In this document: one piece after another, positions 1-8,444 of the stretch
How the letters are laid out: each line of letters begins with the position of its first letter
Position numbering within the stretch: the stretch's first letter is position 1
IMG/VR virus record: IMGVR_UViG_3300046817_000694
Coordinates: 1-33,631 of that record
Length of the DNA: 33,631 nt
Direction: 5' to 3' (one strand)
Source of the DNA: a virus
Position numbers and translations under genes: made by a program
Notes under the pieces: generated by a model
Database searches by the model: none
Seen by the model: the letters and a program-made list of their open reading frames with translations, nothing else
What the model was told of the DNA's origin: nothing

Positions 1-2
1 CC

Positions 3-482
3 GAGGCAGTAGCGCCTACCGGAACCGCGAGAGTGATCTGGCATCCAGAGGATGGCGATCCGGGCAAGATGACCATGAATGGCATCGAGTTCAAGGCGAA
101 CGTGCCGGTCATCCTGCCGTTGAGCAAGACGATCTCGTATCCAGAGCGGAAAGAGTATTTTTTGCCGGATGGCACGCTGCAATCGCGCGGCGTCGAGACG
201 AAGAAGTCGATGGTCGAGATTCTTCGGACCAATCCGTCATTTTCAGTCGATGGCGTGCGTCCGCCGCGCAAGTCGGCCTCGGCGCGCCTGCCCGACGATG
301 CCGACAAGTACCGCGGCTATGCGCTGCGCTGGATACGCGAGAGCACGTCCCATGAGCAGATCGTGCAGCGGTGGGACGGCGAGCAGGAACTACGTGATCG
401 ATGTGGCTGCGCGCAGAAGGACATCGCCTATCTGACGCCGTTCCTCGAGGCGCGCAAGGATCAGGTGAAGGACGCAGCATAA
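3..482 (+). CDS. Unknown phage structural-region protein, 5'-partial
   Basis: The reading frame is open to the left window edge, so the true start probably lies upstream. An internal GTG at 33 would give 149 residues, but no Shine-Dalgarno sequence precedes it. The N-terminal half is beta-rich and reads like a small virion domain. The C-terminal half (from about residue 90) is helical and charged, and includes a CGC motif. It ends 3 nt before the gp4-like gene, in the interval between coat and neck genes in P22-like phages. I recognise no family. It may be a head or neck accessory protein, which is inferred from position only. Confidence 0.6.
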   Translation, partial: EAVAPTGTARVIWHPEDGDPGKMTMNGIEFKANVPVILPLSKTISYPERKEYFLPDGTLQSRGVETKKSMVEILRTNPSFSVDGVRPPRKSASARLPDDADKYRGYALRWIRESTSHEQIVQRWDGEQELRDRCGCAQKDIAYLTPFLEARKDQVKDAA

Positions 483-485
483 CCG

Positions 486-887
486 ATGCCCGCAACATCC
501 CCCTATCGGACGCAGGCCGAGCTGGTCGACGAGACGTTGGCCAATCTCGGCGTCAAGTCGGCCGGCCAGCCAACCGATCCTGAGGATGCTCTTTATGTCA
601 CCGAGAAGCTCGACTCCATCGTCCGCAAGCTGGCCGGGCTCGATATCGTCTACGTGCCGGATATCAATAATATTCCTGGCGCGTGGTTCTCCGACTTGGC
701 CGATATCGTGGCCGGCGAGTGTGCGGAGAAGTTCGGCCAGAACGGGACAGGGCTTGCCGACATGGTGAACAAGGGGCTTGGTGGCGCTGCGGGAGTGCCG
801 GTCGGCGGCGGCGCGGCGGCACGCTCGCTCAAGCAGATGAACCGCGGTCGGCCCACGGGCGAAGTGTTGAGGGTGGAGTATTTCTGA
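486..887 (+). CDS. P22 gp4-like tail accessory factor / head-tail joining protein
   Basis: This 133-residue protein starts with a helix carrying the pattern YRTQAELVDETLANLGV. A helical segment with NNIPGAWFSDLADIVAGECA and the downstream KFGQNG follows. This layout matches the P22 gp4 family of adaptors, which bind below the portal ring and close the head after packaging. P22 gp4 is 166 residues, so this is a short member. It lies directly before the gp10-like gene (1-nt gap), the same order as in P22, which supports the call. The C-terminus is a Gly/Ala-rich tail ending in VEYF. The start is the ATG just after the previous stop. Confidence 0.75.
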   Translation: MPATSPYRTQAELVDETLANLGVKSAGQPTDPEDALYVTEKLDSIVRKLAGLDIVYVPDINNIPGAWFSDLADIVAGECAEKFGQNGTGLADMVNKGLGGAAGVPVGGGAAARSLKQMNRGRPTGEVLRVEYF

Positions 888-888
888 C

Positions 889-2625
889 ATGGCGGACACG
901 GGCTCCCCGGTTGCGATCCCGTTCCCCCTCTCGACATTTCCTGGGGCCAACCCGCAGGAGAGCGGCGGCCGCCTCATCAATTGCTATGCGGAGCCGCTCG
1001 GTGAAGCGTCGCGTAAGACGGGCCCGGCAGAACAGGTCTGGCGTCGATCTCCGGGTCTGTCTCTGTTTGGTGTGACGTCTGAGGCGGCCGGCAGCTACCG
1101 CGGTGGCTTGCTGGTGAACAATCTTACATTTGAAGTGTGGGCAAACGTCTACACGGCATCAAGCGCGGGCGTGATGACCTCGCTGGGGCCGATGGCTGGA
1201 ACGCAGCATGTATCGATCGCGCATAATCAAAAACCATCTCCCGATGTGGTGGCGGTCGACATCGACAACGGCGCATTTCTGTTGACGACGGCCGGTGTTC
1301 CATCGGCGCCTGCGTCATATAACGGTGGCGGCAATTTGTCGCAGCCCAATAGCGTGTGCTTCCAGGATGGGTATTTCTTCTACACGATTGGCGACGGCCG
1401 GTGCTTTGCCTCGCCGTTGAATTCTGTCGGTACGATCAATACGCAGACGTTCATCACAGCGCAGTCCAAATCGGATGTGACGCTATTGCGCGGCATCGCC
1501 TATTCTGGGCTGTTGTGGCTATTTACGACAGGTGGGTGCGAGATATGGCAGGACGCCGCGAACGTGGCGCCGGCGTTCCCATATTCTCGCCTGCTCGTGC
1601 TCGAGTATGGCTTGGTGCAGCCGAACGCCATTGCGGGATGGGAAACCGGGTTCTCCATGCTGATGTGGGCAGCTCAGGACTTCGGCGTATATCTCGCAGC
1701 GCCTGGCAGCTTTCAGCCTCAGAAGGTATCGCCGCCTGATCTGGAGAAACTGATCGAGATCGAAGTTAGGGCCGGACACATTCTTGAGGCATCGTGCTAC
1801 GCTTTTGCTGGTAACAAGTTTTGGGTGCTGGCATCGCCGCTGTGGACGTGGGAATTCAATCTGACGACGCAAAAATGGAACGAGCGTTGGTCGCTTATTG
1901 CTGCGACTGGAAATTTTGGGCGCTGGCGCTGTGATGGGGGCCATCCGGCATTCGGCAAATGGCTGATGGGGAGCAATCAAAGCGGTGATCTGCTTTGGCT
2001 TGACAGAACAAATTACACCGAGAACGGGAATGTTCAATTGGTCCGCATCGAAAGCGGCGCCGTCACTGCGTTTCCCAATCAGTTGCGCATTGCGAGGGCT
2101 GACTTCCTGTTCGACACAGGCGTAGGTCAGGCGGTTGCCAATATTCAGACGTCGGTTATGGGAGCGGCCGCAGGCCCGGGCGGCGTGGTGAGACTGACTG
2201 TATTCAATACGCAGCAGATGAGCACCAATGACACCGTGAACGTGTCTGGCGTAGGTGGCACTACGGAAGCCAATGGGACTCATCTCATCACGGTGATCGA
2301 TGCGAGCCATATCGATCTGCAGGGCACGCTGTTCGTTCATGCCTGGACGTCTGGCGGAACGGTGGTCGACGTGACGGCGCCGCCGAACATCATCAATCCG
2401 GTGGTTGCGGTGTCGCTTTCCAAGGACGGCGGTGTGCGGTGGGGTAATCCGCTGATCCGCCAGTTGGGTCAACAGGCAAAGACGCAGAGGATGCGGGTCG
2501 CCGTCAAGTCGATGGGGCTTGCCGGTCCCGCCGGATGCCGCTGGCGGCTTGATGTCAGCGATCCAGTCTACACGGCATTCCTGAAGGGCACGATGGCGGC
2601 CGACAGCAGGGATGTGGGCATCTGA
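889..2625 (+). CDS. P22 gp10-like packaged-DNA stabilisation protein (tail hub)
   Basis: This 578-residue protein matches the gp10 family from its N-terminus. The opening PFPLSTFPGANPQESGGR is followed by a LINCYAE motif and a beta-propeller-like repeat region with FQDGYFFYT, WLFTTGGCEIWQ and NKFWVL elements. gp10 forms the hub between gp4 and the tailspikes or needle and holds packaged DNA in place. P22 gp10 has 472 residues. The extra length comes mainly from an inserted module at roughly residues 430-500, with the pattern VNVSGVGG-TEANGTH-ITVIDASHIDL. This is an Ig/FCCH-like repeat found in many phage tail proteins and also in the giant protein at 20333. The stop overlaps the next ATG. Confidence 0.88.
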   Translation: MADTGSPVAIPFPLSTFPGANPQESGGRLINCYAEPLGEASRKTGPAEQVWRRSPGLSLFGVTSEAAGSYRGGLLVNNLTFEVWANVYTASSAGVMTSLGPMAGTQHVSIAHNQKPSPDVVAVDIDNGAFLLTTAGVPSAPASYNGGGNLSQPNSVCFQDGYFFYTIGDGRCFASPLNSVGTINTQTFITAQSKSDVTLLRGIAYSGLLWLFTTGGCEIWQDAANVAPAFPYSRLLVLEYGLVQPNAIAGWETGFSMLMWAAQDFGVYLAAPGSFQPQKVSPPDLEKLIEIEVRAGHILEASCYAFAGNKFWVLASPLWTWEFNLTTQKWNERWSLIAATGNFGRWRCDGGHPAFGKWLMGSNQSGDLLWLDRTNYTENGNVQLVRIESGAVTAFPNQLRIARADFLFDTGVGQAVANIQTSVMGAAAGPGGVVRLTVFNTQQMSTNDTVNVSGVGGTTEANGTHLITVIDASHIDLQGTLFVHAWTSGGTVVDVTAPPNIINPVVAVSLSKDGGVRWGNPLIRQLGQQAKTQRMRVAVKSMGLAGPAGCRWRLDVSDPVYTAFLKGTMAADSRDVGI

Positions 2626-2873
2626 TGGCAATCAAACGGATCACATTACCGGGCCCGAACATCGCCTACGTCAATCGCGACGGCACGCCGAGCCAAGTGT
2701 TTGCCCAGTACATGCAAGTGATCGACGCGCTCCTGGGGGCGTTGGCTAGCAATCAGGTGGGCAATCCTATACAGTTGACGCAGGCTGTTAACGATGCGGC
2801 TGCGGCCGCCGCCGGCGTGGGCATCGGCCAACTATACCGGAACGGCTCCGCGTTGCTTGTGCGCGTGGTGTGA
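2625..2873 (+). CDS. Small conserved-type virion protein, function unknown
   Basis: This 82-residue protein starts at an ATG overlapping the gp10-like stop (ATGA-type coupling). It has a short N-terminal beta segment with GPNIAYVNRDGTPSQ. A helix QYMQVIDAL and an alanine-rich stretch follow, and it ends with GQLYRNGSALLVRVV. Small proteins with this ending are common in podovirus structural operons beside gp10-like genes, but no function is known to me. Tight coupling to gp10 suggests a co-assembled neck or tail component, which is inference. Confidence 0.65.
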   Translation: MAIKRITLPGPNIAYVNRDGTPSQVFAQYMQVIDALLGALASNQVGNPIQLTQAVNDAAAAAAGVGIGQLYRNGSALLVRVV

Positions 2874-3382
2874 TGGCAAGAAAGTTTAGAGCACTACCGT
2901 CTCAAGAGGAACTCCTGCGGCTTCTTGATTATAATCAGGAGGACGGAAGCCTTACATGGCGACTGAATGGGAAGACAGCAGGTACGGTGACGAAAGGTCG
3001 ACATGACGGAAGCAATCGATATCTGGTGGTAGGGATCAGGCGTCAACAGTATGCATCCAATCGGTTGATCTTCAAGATGATGACAGGACGTGATCCTGCG
3101 GAATTTATAGATCACGCAGATGGCGACAATTTAAATATGAGATGGAGCAATCTCAGAGAGGCGACAAACGGACAAAATCTTTGGAATGCTAAATTGCGCT
3201 CTAATAACAAAAGCGGAATCAAAGGAGTTATGTGGGATAAGCAACATAAAAAATGGCGCTCCTATATTTCAGATGGAAATAGGCAAATTAAGCTTGGGAG
3301 GTTTGGTTCCATTGAAGAGGCAGCAAGAGTAGTGAATGATGCTCGCGTTCGCCTTCATGGAGAATTCGCTCGGATGAAGTAA
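2873..3382 (+). CDS. HNH homing endonuclease with AP2-like DNA-binding domain
   Basis: Residues about 1-100 carry an HNH_3-type nuclease. LPSQEELLRLLDYN opens the protein, then a G-rich beta strand pair, then FIDHADGDNLNMRWSNLREAT, where His and the following Asn residues form the HNH metal/catalytic site. The C-terminal part (SGIKGVMWDKQHKKWRSYI, then LGRFGSIEEAARV) is an AP2-like DNA-binding domain. Such proteins are free-standing homing endonucleases that cut cognate phage DNA lacking the gene. The start ATG overlaps the previous stop; a GTG one codon upstream is possible. The gene is visibly richer in A and T than its neighbours and interrupts the structural operon, both signs of lateral insertion. 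It is intact. Confidence 0.88.
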   Translation: MARKFRALPSQEELLRLLDYNQEDGSLTWRLNGKTAGTVTKGRHDGSNRYLVVGIRRQQYASNRLIFKMMTGRDPAEFIDHADGDNLNMRWSNLREATNGQNLWNAKLRSNNKSGIKGVMWDKQHKKWRSYISDGNRQIKLGRFGSIEEAARVVNDARVRLHGEFARMK

Positions 3383-3393
3383 GGATACAACCT

Positions 3394-4056
3394 ATGAGTT
3401 TATTAGACATTTTCTCCAACGCTCCCGCGCAGGACGCCGCTGCCGCTCAAACTGCTGGCATCAATGCCGGCTATGGCCAGCTTTCCGATCTCTCTCAGCA
3501 AGGCCGCGGTGCGCTCACGACAAACTTTTCAGCCGCGTTGAAGCCGTTTCAGGCAAATTATGATGTAGCGTCTGGCGGCCAGCAGGCATACGCCGATGCG
3601 ACCGGCGCCAATGGCCCGGCAGGACTTGCGCGGGCACAAGCTCAATTCCAGACGAGCCCGGGTTATCAATTCCAGCTTGATCAGGGCATTGGTGCTGTCA
3701 ATGCCAACGCTGAAAAACTTGGTCAAGCCGCATCCGGCAACACCAATCTCGATCTTCTGAAATTTGGTCAGGGGTTGGCAAATACCGATTGGGGGAATTA
3801 TGTCTCGCGGCTGCAGCCATTCCTGGGGCAGGCGAGCACAGCAGCGCAAGGAATTGGGACTGTCGATACAGGCCTCGGGACTGCCCTCAACGCCAATCTC
3901 ACCAACCAAGGCAATGCCGCCTACGGGGCTAATACCTCCATCGGCAATGCAAACGCCAACGCTGATTTGGCGAGATACAACACCTCCGCAAATGCGCTCG
4001 GCGCGGTCGCTGGAGGTCTAGGACTGGGTGCCAATCTGTTCGGCAAGTTTGGATAA
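3394..4056 (+). CDS. DNA-ejection/transfer protein, P22 gp7-like position
   Basis: This 220-residue protein is rich in Gly, Ala, Asn and Gln. The central motif QTSPGYQFQLDQGIGAVN, followed by AASGNTNLDLLKFGQGLA and WGNYVSRLQPFLG, is the hallmark of phage proteins annotated as DNA transfer or ejection protein in podoviruses. These are internal virion proteins expelled with DNA to help form a channel through the envelope. Its length is close to P22 gp7 (229 residues), and it is the first of three ejection candidates in a row. The C-terminus is a small glycine zipper (GAVAGGLGLGANLFG) that could insert in membranes. A weak AGGA precedes the ATG. Confidence 0.75.
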   Translation: MSLLDIFSNAPAQDAAAAQTAGINAGYGQLSDLSQQGRGALTTNFSAALKPFQANYDVASGGQQAYADATGANGPAGLARAQAQFQTSPGYQFQLDQGIGAVNANAEKLGQAASGNTNLDLLKFGQGLANTDWGNYVSRLQPFLGQASTAAQGIGTVDTGLGTALNANLTNQGNAAYGANTSIGNANANADLARYNTSANALGAVAGGLGLGANLFGKFG

Positions 4057-4068
4057 GGACAATCCCTG

Positions 4069-4416
4069 ATGGCTGATAACTCCAATCCATATCTGACGGT
4101 CGGGGCTCCTAATTACGCTGGTCCCATGATGGACTGGCAGAAGATGGCGCAGGGGATGATGCCGCAGCAAGTAAGTCGGCCTCCCATAACGCCAGCGCAG
4201 GGGCCTCAGGGCGCGACGGCGGGGCAACCCAACATGGCGCAACAGCAGATGCAGGGGCTCGGCGAGAGGCTGCGGGCGATGTTTGGCGGCGGTCAGCCGG
4301 GGCCGCAGAATATGGTGCCGCCCAATGGTGCCAACGTGCCGGCCTATGGCCCTGGCATTGGTCCAGGCGGGCCGGTGCCGCTGATGCCGCCACAAGGGAA
4401 CCCGGGGCTTTACTGA
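4069..4416 (+). CDS. Pro/Gln/Gly-rich virion protein, unknown
   Basis: This 115-residue low-complexity protein is dominated by Pro, Gln, Gly and Met, with repeated MAQ, PQG and GPG patterns. It has no predicted fold, signal peptide or membrane helix. It starts 12 nt after the gp7-like gene with AAGGA upstream. It ends 1 nt before the next gene, so all ejection-block genes are co-transcribed. Disordered proteins at this position may be scaffold-like or co-ejected, but this is inference. The coding call rests on the spacing and the clean open frame. Confidence 0.6.
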   Translation: MADNSNPYLTVGAPNYAGPMMDWQKMAQGMMPQQVSRPPITPAQGPQGATAGQPNMAQQQMQGLGERLRAMFGGGQPGPQNMVPPNGANVPAYGPGIGPGGPVPLMPPQGNPGLY

Positions 4417-4417
4417 C

Positions 4418-6118
4418 ATGCCCGACTACAGCGTAGGAAATGCTCCTAGTGGCGCCTCTTATGCGGCGCCGTTGGTAGGCTTTCAGTTCGGGAAGGCTCT
4501 ATCTGACTTGCCTGAGCAGTACATGCAGGGCCGCGAGCAATTCCGCAAAACCCAGATGGAGGACATGTTTCGTGATCCGGCGAACTTGCCGATGAAAGAT
4601 GGACAACTTGATGTTAACGCAATCATTGCACGCGGCGCTCAAATTGGTGGCCTTCCATTTGTACAAGGTATGATTCCATTCTTGAACGATCTGGCGATCA
4701 GCAAGCAAGTTGGATCGTATCTTGGAGGAACTGATCGGCGGGCCGGTGATGGTGTCACTTATGCGCCTCCTAGTCGACCATCCAATGTCCCGAATGCTGC
4801 GGGAGCAAGCAATCTTCAACCGCAACCGCAAGATACATCTGGCAGTCAAGGGCCGCTCATCAACCAAGTCATAGCAGAAACATTGGGTTCTCGGGGACCG
4901 GAATTTTCTTCAGCAAGCATTCAGAGTCTTGCTCGGCAATTGAATATCGATCCACGTTCGCCGCTCAATCCGCGCCAAGTGCAGCAAGTGCAACGCGCAT
5001 TGAGCCGATCAGCGTTGCCGGCTGGGCCGGAAATTGGAAATCAGGAAACCAATCAGCCAAACGTTGAGAATAGCGCTGCAGAAGTAAACGGTAATGCCGC
5101 GAGGCCATTGCCGGCCAGCGGTGTCTCTGGCGCGGCTGGGCCGTCACAAGGTGGATTTGCAGAACGCTTTGCTGGAGGCGAGCCGCAACGAGGTCTTGCG
5201 CCGGGAATTTCCGTACAAGAGGCTCAAAGGCTCGAAGATACCGGAAACAACCAGTTGAAGGCTTCTGTTGCTGCAGGGCAGATGAGCAAGCCAACTCTGG
5301 CTAATAATCTGAAAGCATTGGGTGAGTCTAATATAGCCCGCGCCAAACAGATGCGCGAGCAACTAGGCGAGGCATATAAATTCACGCCAGAGCAAAAGAA
5401 GGACCGAGATCCTGTTGTTCAGGCGCGCGAATTACAAAGGCAAGTTCAGGAAGGCGATATCAAGGTCAGTGAGAAGACTTATCCCGGCTTGCAGATGTTG
5501 GGGCAGACCGGGAAAATGGGCAATGACAAAATTGACCGTATGCGGGTACAGATGTCCGACCCTAATTTCTTTTCCGGCGCCGGATCGCAGATTGTAGAAC
5601 GATTTAAACAATGGTCGGTATCGTTGGGCGGTAATCCGAACGCGGCGAACTCAATAGAAGAATTGCATAAAACTGTCAGTCAGATGTTGACTGACGATAT
5701 CAAGGCCATGGGGGCTTCCGGTGCTGGTCCCGTGCGTGTGGCGGAAGTGCAAAACATGCAGAAAGGCATTGCAAGCCTAAAGCAAAGCCCTGCGACGGTG
5801 AGGTATCTTCTGGAAGAGCTCTATCGCACACATAACGATAATATGGAAATTGCGCGCTTGGCGCAGCAGTACAAGTCTAATCCGAGAGGACCCGGCTATC
5901 TTGACGCCAATTGGGACAAGATACGTGATCAATATTACCAGCAAAATCCTCTGTTTTCGAAGGAAGAACTCGCCGATCCTCGCCTCGTAGCGCCGCCGTT
6001 CTTGCCTCGCGCCATAGCAGCCGATCCGGTCAGGGCCAAAGCTTGGGAGAAGCAGCAAGGCTTAAAATCCGGCGATCCGATCCGCACCGAAGACGGAAAA
6101 ATTAGGTGGGTGCGCTAG
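4418..6118 (+). CDS. Putative DNA-ejection protein, P22 gp20-like position
   Basis: This 566-residue soluble protein has no signal peptide. Residues 1-110 include helices with QFGKALSDLPEQYMQGREQFR. Residues 110-270 are a Pro/Gln/Ser-rich linker. Residues 270-566 are strongly helical, with many coiled-coil-like Lys/Glu/Gln heptads (NNLKALGESNIARAKQMREQ and the region around 400-500). The size, helical character and position between the gp7-like gene and a glycine-zipper protein fit the second ejection protein of P22-like phages (gp20, 471 residues). I see no enzymatic motif. It abuts the next gene, whose ATG follows this stop codon directly. Confidence 0.6.
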   Translation: MPDYSVGNAPSGASYAAPLVGFQFGKALSDLPEQYMQGREQFRKTQMEDMFRDPANLPMKDGQLDVNAIIARGAQIGGLPFVQGMIPFLNDLAISKQVGSYLGGTDRRAGDGVTYAPPSRPSNVPNAAGASNLQPQPQDTSGSQGPLINQVIAETLGSRGPEFSSASIQSLARQLNIDPRSPLNPRQVQQVQRALSRSALPAGPEIGNQETNQPNVENSAAEVNGNAARPLPASGVSGAAGPSQGGFAERFAGGEPQRGLAPGISVQEAQRLEDTGNNQLKASVAAGQMSKPTLANNLKALGESNIARAKQMREQLGEAYKFTPEQKKDRDPVVQARELQRQVQEGDIKVSEKTYPGLQMLGQTGKMGNDKIDRMRVQMSDPNFFSGAGSQIVERFKQWSVSLGGNPNAANSIEELHKTVSQMLTDDIKAMGASGAGPVRVAEVQNMQKGIASLKQSPATVRYLLEELYRTHNDNMEIARLAQQYKSNPRGPGYLDANWDKIRDQYYQQNPLFSKEELADPRLVAPPFLPRAIAADPVRAKAWEKQQGLKSGDPIRTEDGKIRWVR

Positions 6119-8428
6119 ATGGCCGGACTTTCCGCTGTCACAGGACGGCCGATTGGCACGAGTGTAACAATTCGGCCCGATACGATGACGCCCGCCCCTC
6201 CGGGCGGCGCGGTCGATGCCGGCGATCCCTATGCGGCCTACTCTGACGCACCGCCTGCGCCTCCTAAAGCCGAGAACGATGACGTGTATGCGGCATACTC
6301 TGACAAGCCTCCACCGAAGAAGGAAGCTCCCTCCCGCGAGATTGGCCCTGGCGAGGCGGCTGGCCGCGGTGCGCTAGAGAGCATTACGTTCGGAGCATAT
6401 CCGGCCATTGCCGGAATCATGGGCGCTGGCGGCCTCGACAAGGATGTGAAGGCAAGGTTTGAAAACCCTCACGCTGAGTTAGAAGCTCTGCTGAAGGGGC
6501 TCGGCAGGCTCGGCTACGAGCATCTGATCGCGCCCGCGCTCGGCATCGATGTCGGCGGCACCAAAGGGCTTGTCACGGGTGACAAGACGGGGCCGGCAAC
6601 GCAGGAGTATCGCAAGGCCCGTGAAGCCGCGCTAGCCGAACAACAATCGGCTTTTGAGCAACAGCCAGCGGCGTCCATTGGCGGACAGGTTGCCGGCGCC
6701 CTCGCCACGCCCAGCTTTGGCGCCCTCAAAGGCGTTTCGGCGCTCGGCAAGATAGGACAGGCAGCGAAGTCCGGGGCGATTAGCGGTGGTTTATATGGGG
6801 CTGGCACGGCCATCGGCGAAGGCAAGGATGCATCCGAAATCCCATTGGAGGCGGGCAAGGGAGCGGTAACAGGCGGAGTGCTCGGCGGCGCCGGTGGTGC
6901 ATTGTTGCAAGGCGCCGGCAAGGTGGCATCGCGCGTCGGCAACGTTTTCCGCGGCGCACGCGATCCTGAAGCGGAAGCGGCCCGAACTATTCTAGGGACG
7001 ATGACACAAGACGCCTCTGCGGGTGGATTAGGCATTGATAGACCCACTTATGAGGCTGCGCAACGCAGCGGTTTGCCGATTACGTGGATGGATGTCGGCG
7101 GGCAGGCAACACGTGACGTCGGCCGTGCTGCATCCGATCTTTCGCCTGCCGCGCGAGGCGCTTTGGATGTGGCGACGGCTGGGCGGATAGAGGATCGCCC
7201 CGAGCGCATGCGAAATGTTGTCCATACTGCCATGGGCGGAAGGTTGGATGCTCCGCTAGAGCGGGAAACCCTCGAAAGCCAAGCGCGAGTATACAATAGG
7301 CCGAGATACGAACGAGCCTATGCGATAGGAAATCGCTCAATCACGTTGGATAAAGAGATTACAGAGTCCCCAACCATTGCCAATGCCATGCGCGCCGCAG
7401 AAACGAAATGGAAAGACTGGCAAGTCATAGATGGGATTGGTTCAAAGAACCCTCCTGCAAAGCCAAATCTTCAATTTTGGGATTATGCAGCCCGTGAATT
7501 GGCTGGAAAGGCGCAGGAAGCAAGACGGGCCGGAAATATGCAGGAAGCAGCTCGATATGGGGGGCTAGAACGGCGATTAAAGGACGATCTAGATAAACTG
7601 GTTCCAGAGTTCAAGGATGCTCGTTCTGGTGCGGCATCCTTCTTCAAGGCCCAAGATGCAAGCGAGGCTGGCGAGAAGTTTATTTTGATGAACGCTGATC
7701 CGCGCGAGGCCAGACGTGCGCTTGCGGCAATGAACCCTGCGGAACGCGAATTATTCGCGCGGGGATTTGCCGATAAGCTTGCGGAAGGCGCCATGAATCA
7801 AGCCAACACTCTTGGGACTATCAAAAAGCTCTTCACTACTCCCCGGGCTCGGGAGAAGATTGAGATCGCCGTTGGTCCCGCCAGAGCCAAGGAAATCGAG
7901 GTCGCCATGCGGGCTGAGACCATCGCCCAGCGCAGTAGAGACGCTCTCGGGAATAGTCAGACCGCTCGATATCAACAGATGATTCAAGCTCTCAAGACTG
8001 GTGGTGGGCATGGTGTCGCTGGCGGACTCGGTGTTGGTGCTGTCGGTGCCTTTGAAGCAGTCAAGGAGCAAGACTGGGACCCAAAAGCTCTCATCGGCGG
8101 GGCTCTCATCGCTGGCGGGCTCAGGTATGGGGCTCATAAAGTCGACACGAAAGTCTTTCGGGCCATCGGTGAAATGCTCGCTGCCGACCCCGCGGCAAAC
8201 CCTGAGATGTTCAGGAAAGGCGTCCGCGCTGTCGCCCGGTCCCCGCAGTTGTTTAACGCTCTGCGTAATGGCACGGAAGTGGGGACGAGGGTCGCGGCGC
8301 ACGATATCGGGTTCGGACGGGTCGCTGCCGGTACGGCAGCAGCGTTGGACTATATAATGGCGGAAGAAGAGGCCCACCACCATCCCCAGAACGACATAAA
8401 TCCAATCACCCAGCCAGGAAACCAGTAG
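6119..8428 (+). CDS. Large internal virion/ejection protein, P22 gp16-like position
   Basis: This 769-residue protein has four visible parts. Residues 1-80 are Pro-rich, with two copies of the short repeat YAAYSD followed by PP. Residues about 190-285 are a long glycine-zipper region (many GxxxG steps such as GQVAGALATPSFGAL and GKGAVTGGVLGGAGGAL), able to insert in membrane. Residues about 290-600 are a charged helical domain. A second glycine-rich patch (GGGHGVAGGLGVGAVGAF) lies near residue 625. Glycine zippers are usual in ejection proteins that cross the cell envelope. P22 gp16 has 609 residues, so this is longer. There is no lytic transglycosylase motif. The start follows the previous stop immediately. 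Confidence 0.62.
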   Translation: MAGLSAVTGRPIGTSVTIRPDTMTPAPPGGAVDAGDPYAAYSDAPPAPPKAENDDVYAAYSDKPPPKKEAPSREIGPGEAAGRGALESITFGAYPAIAGIMGAGGLDKDVKARFENPHAELEALLKGLGRLGYEHLIAPALGIDVGGTKGLVTGDKTGPATQEYRKAREAALAEQQSAFEQQPAASIGGQVAGALATPSFGALKGVSALGKIGQAAKSGAISGGLYGAGTAIGEGKDASEIPLEAGKGAVTGGVLGGAGGALLQGAGKVASRVGNVFRGARDPEAEAARTILGTMTQDASAGGLGIDRPTYEAAQRSGLPITWMDVGGQATRDVGRAASDLSPAARGALDVATAGRIEDRPERMRNVVHTAMGGRLDAPLERETLESQARVYNRPRYERAYAIGNRSITLDKEITESPTIANAMRAAETKWKDWQVIDGIGSKNPPAKPNLQFWDYAARELAGKAQEARRAGNMQEAARYGGLERRLKDDLDKLVPEFKDARSGAASFFKAQDASEAGEKFILMNADPREARRALAAMNPAERELFARGFADKLAEGAMNQANTLGTIKKLFTTPRAREKIEIAVGPARAKEIEVAMRAETIAQRSRDALGNSQTARYQQMIQALKTGGGHGVAGGLGVGAVGAFEAVKEQDWDPKALIGGALIAGGLRYGAHKVDTKVFRAIGEMLAADPAANPEMFRKGVRAVARSPQLFNALRNGTEVGTRVAAHDIGFGRVAAGTAAALDYIMAEEEAHHHPQNDINPITQPGNQ

Positions 8429-8444
8429 ATAGAGAGCCGCCGCA

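Noticed and set aside
1519-2631. 370-codon open frame on the - strand opposite the gp10-like gene
   Set aside because: It mirrors the + strand gp10 family gene, is rich in Arg, His and Pro as expected of an antisense shadow, and has no family motif.
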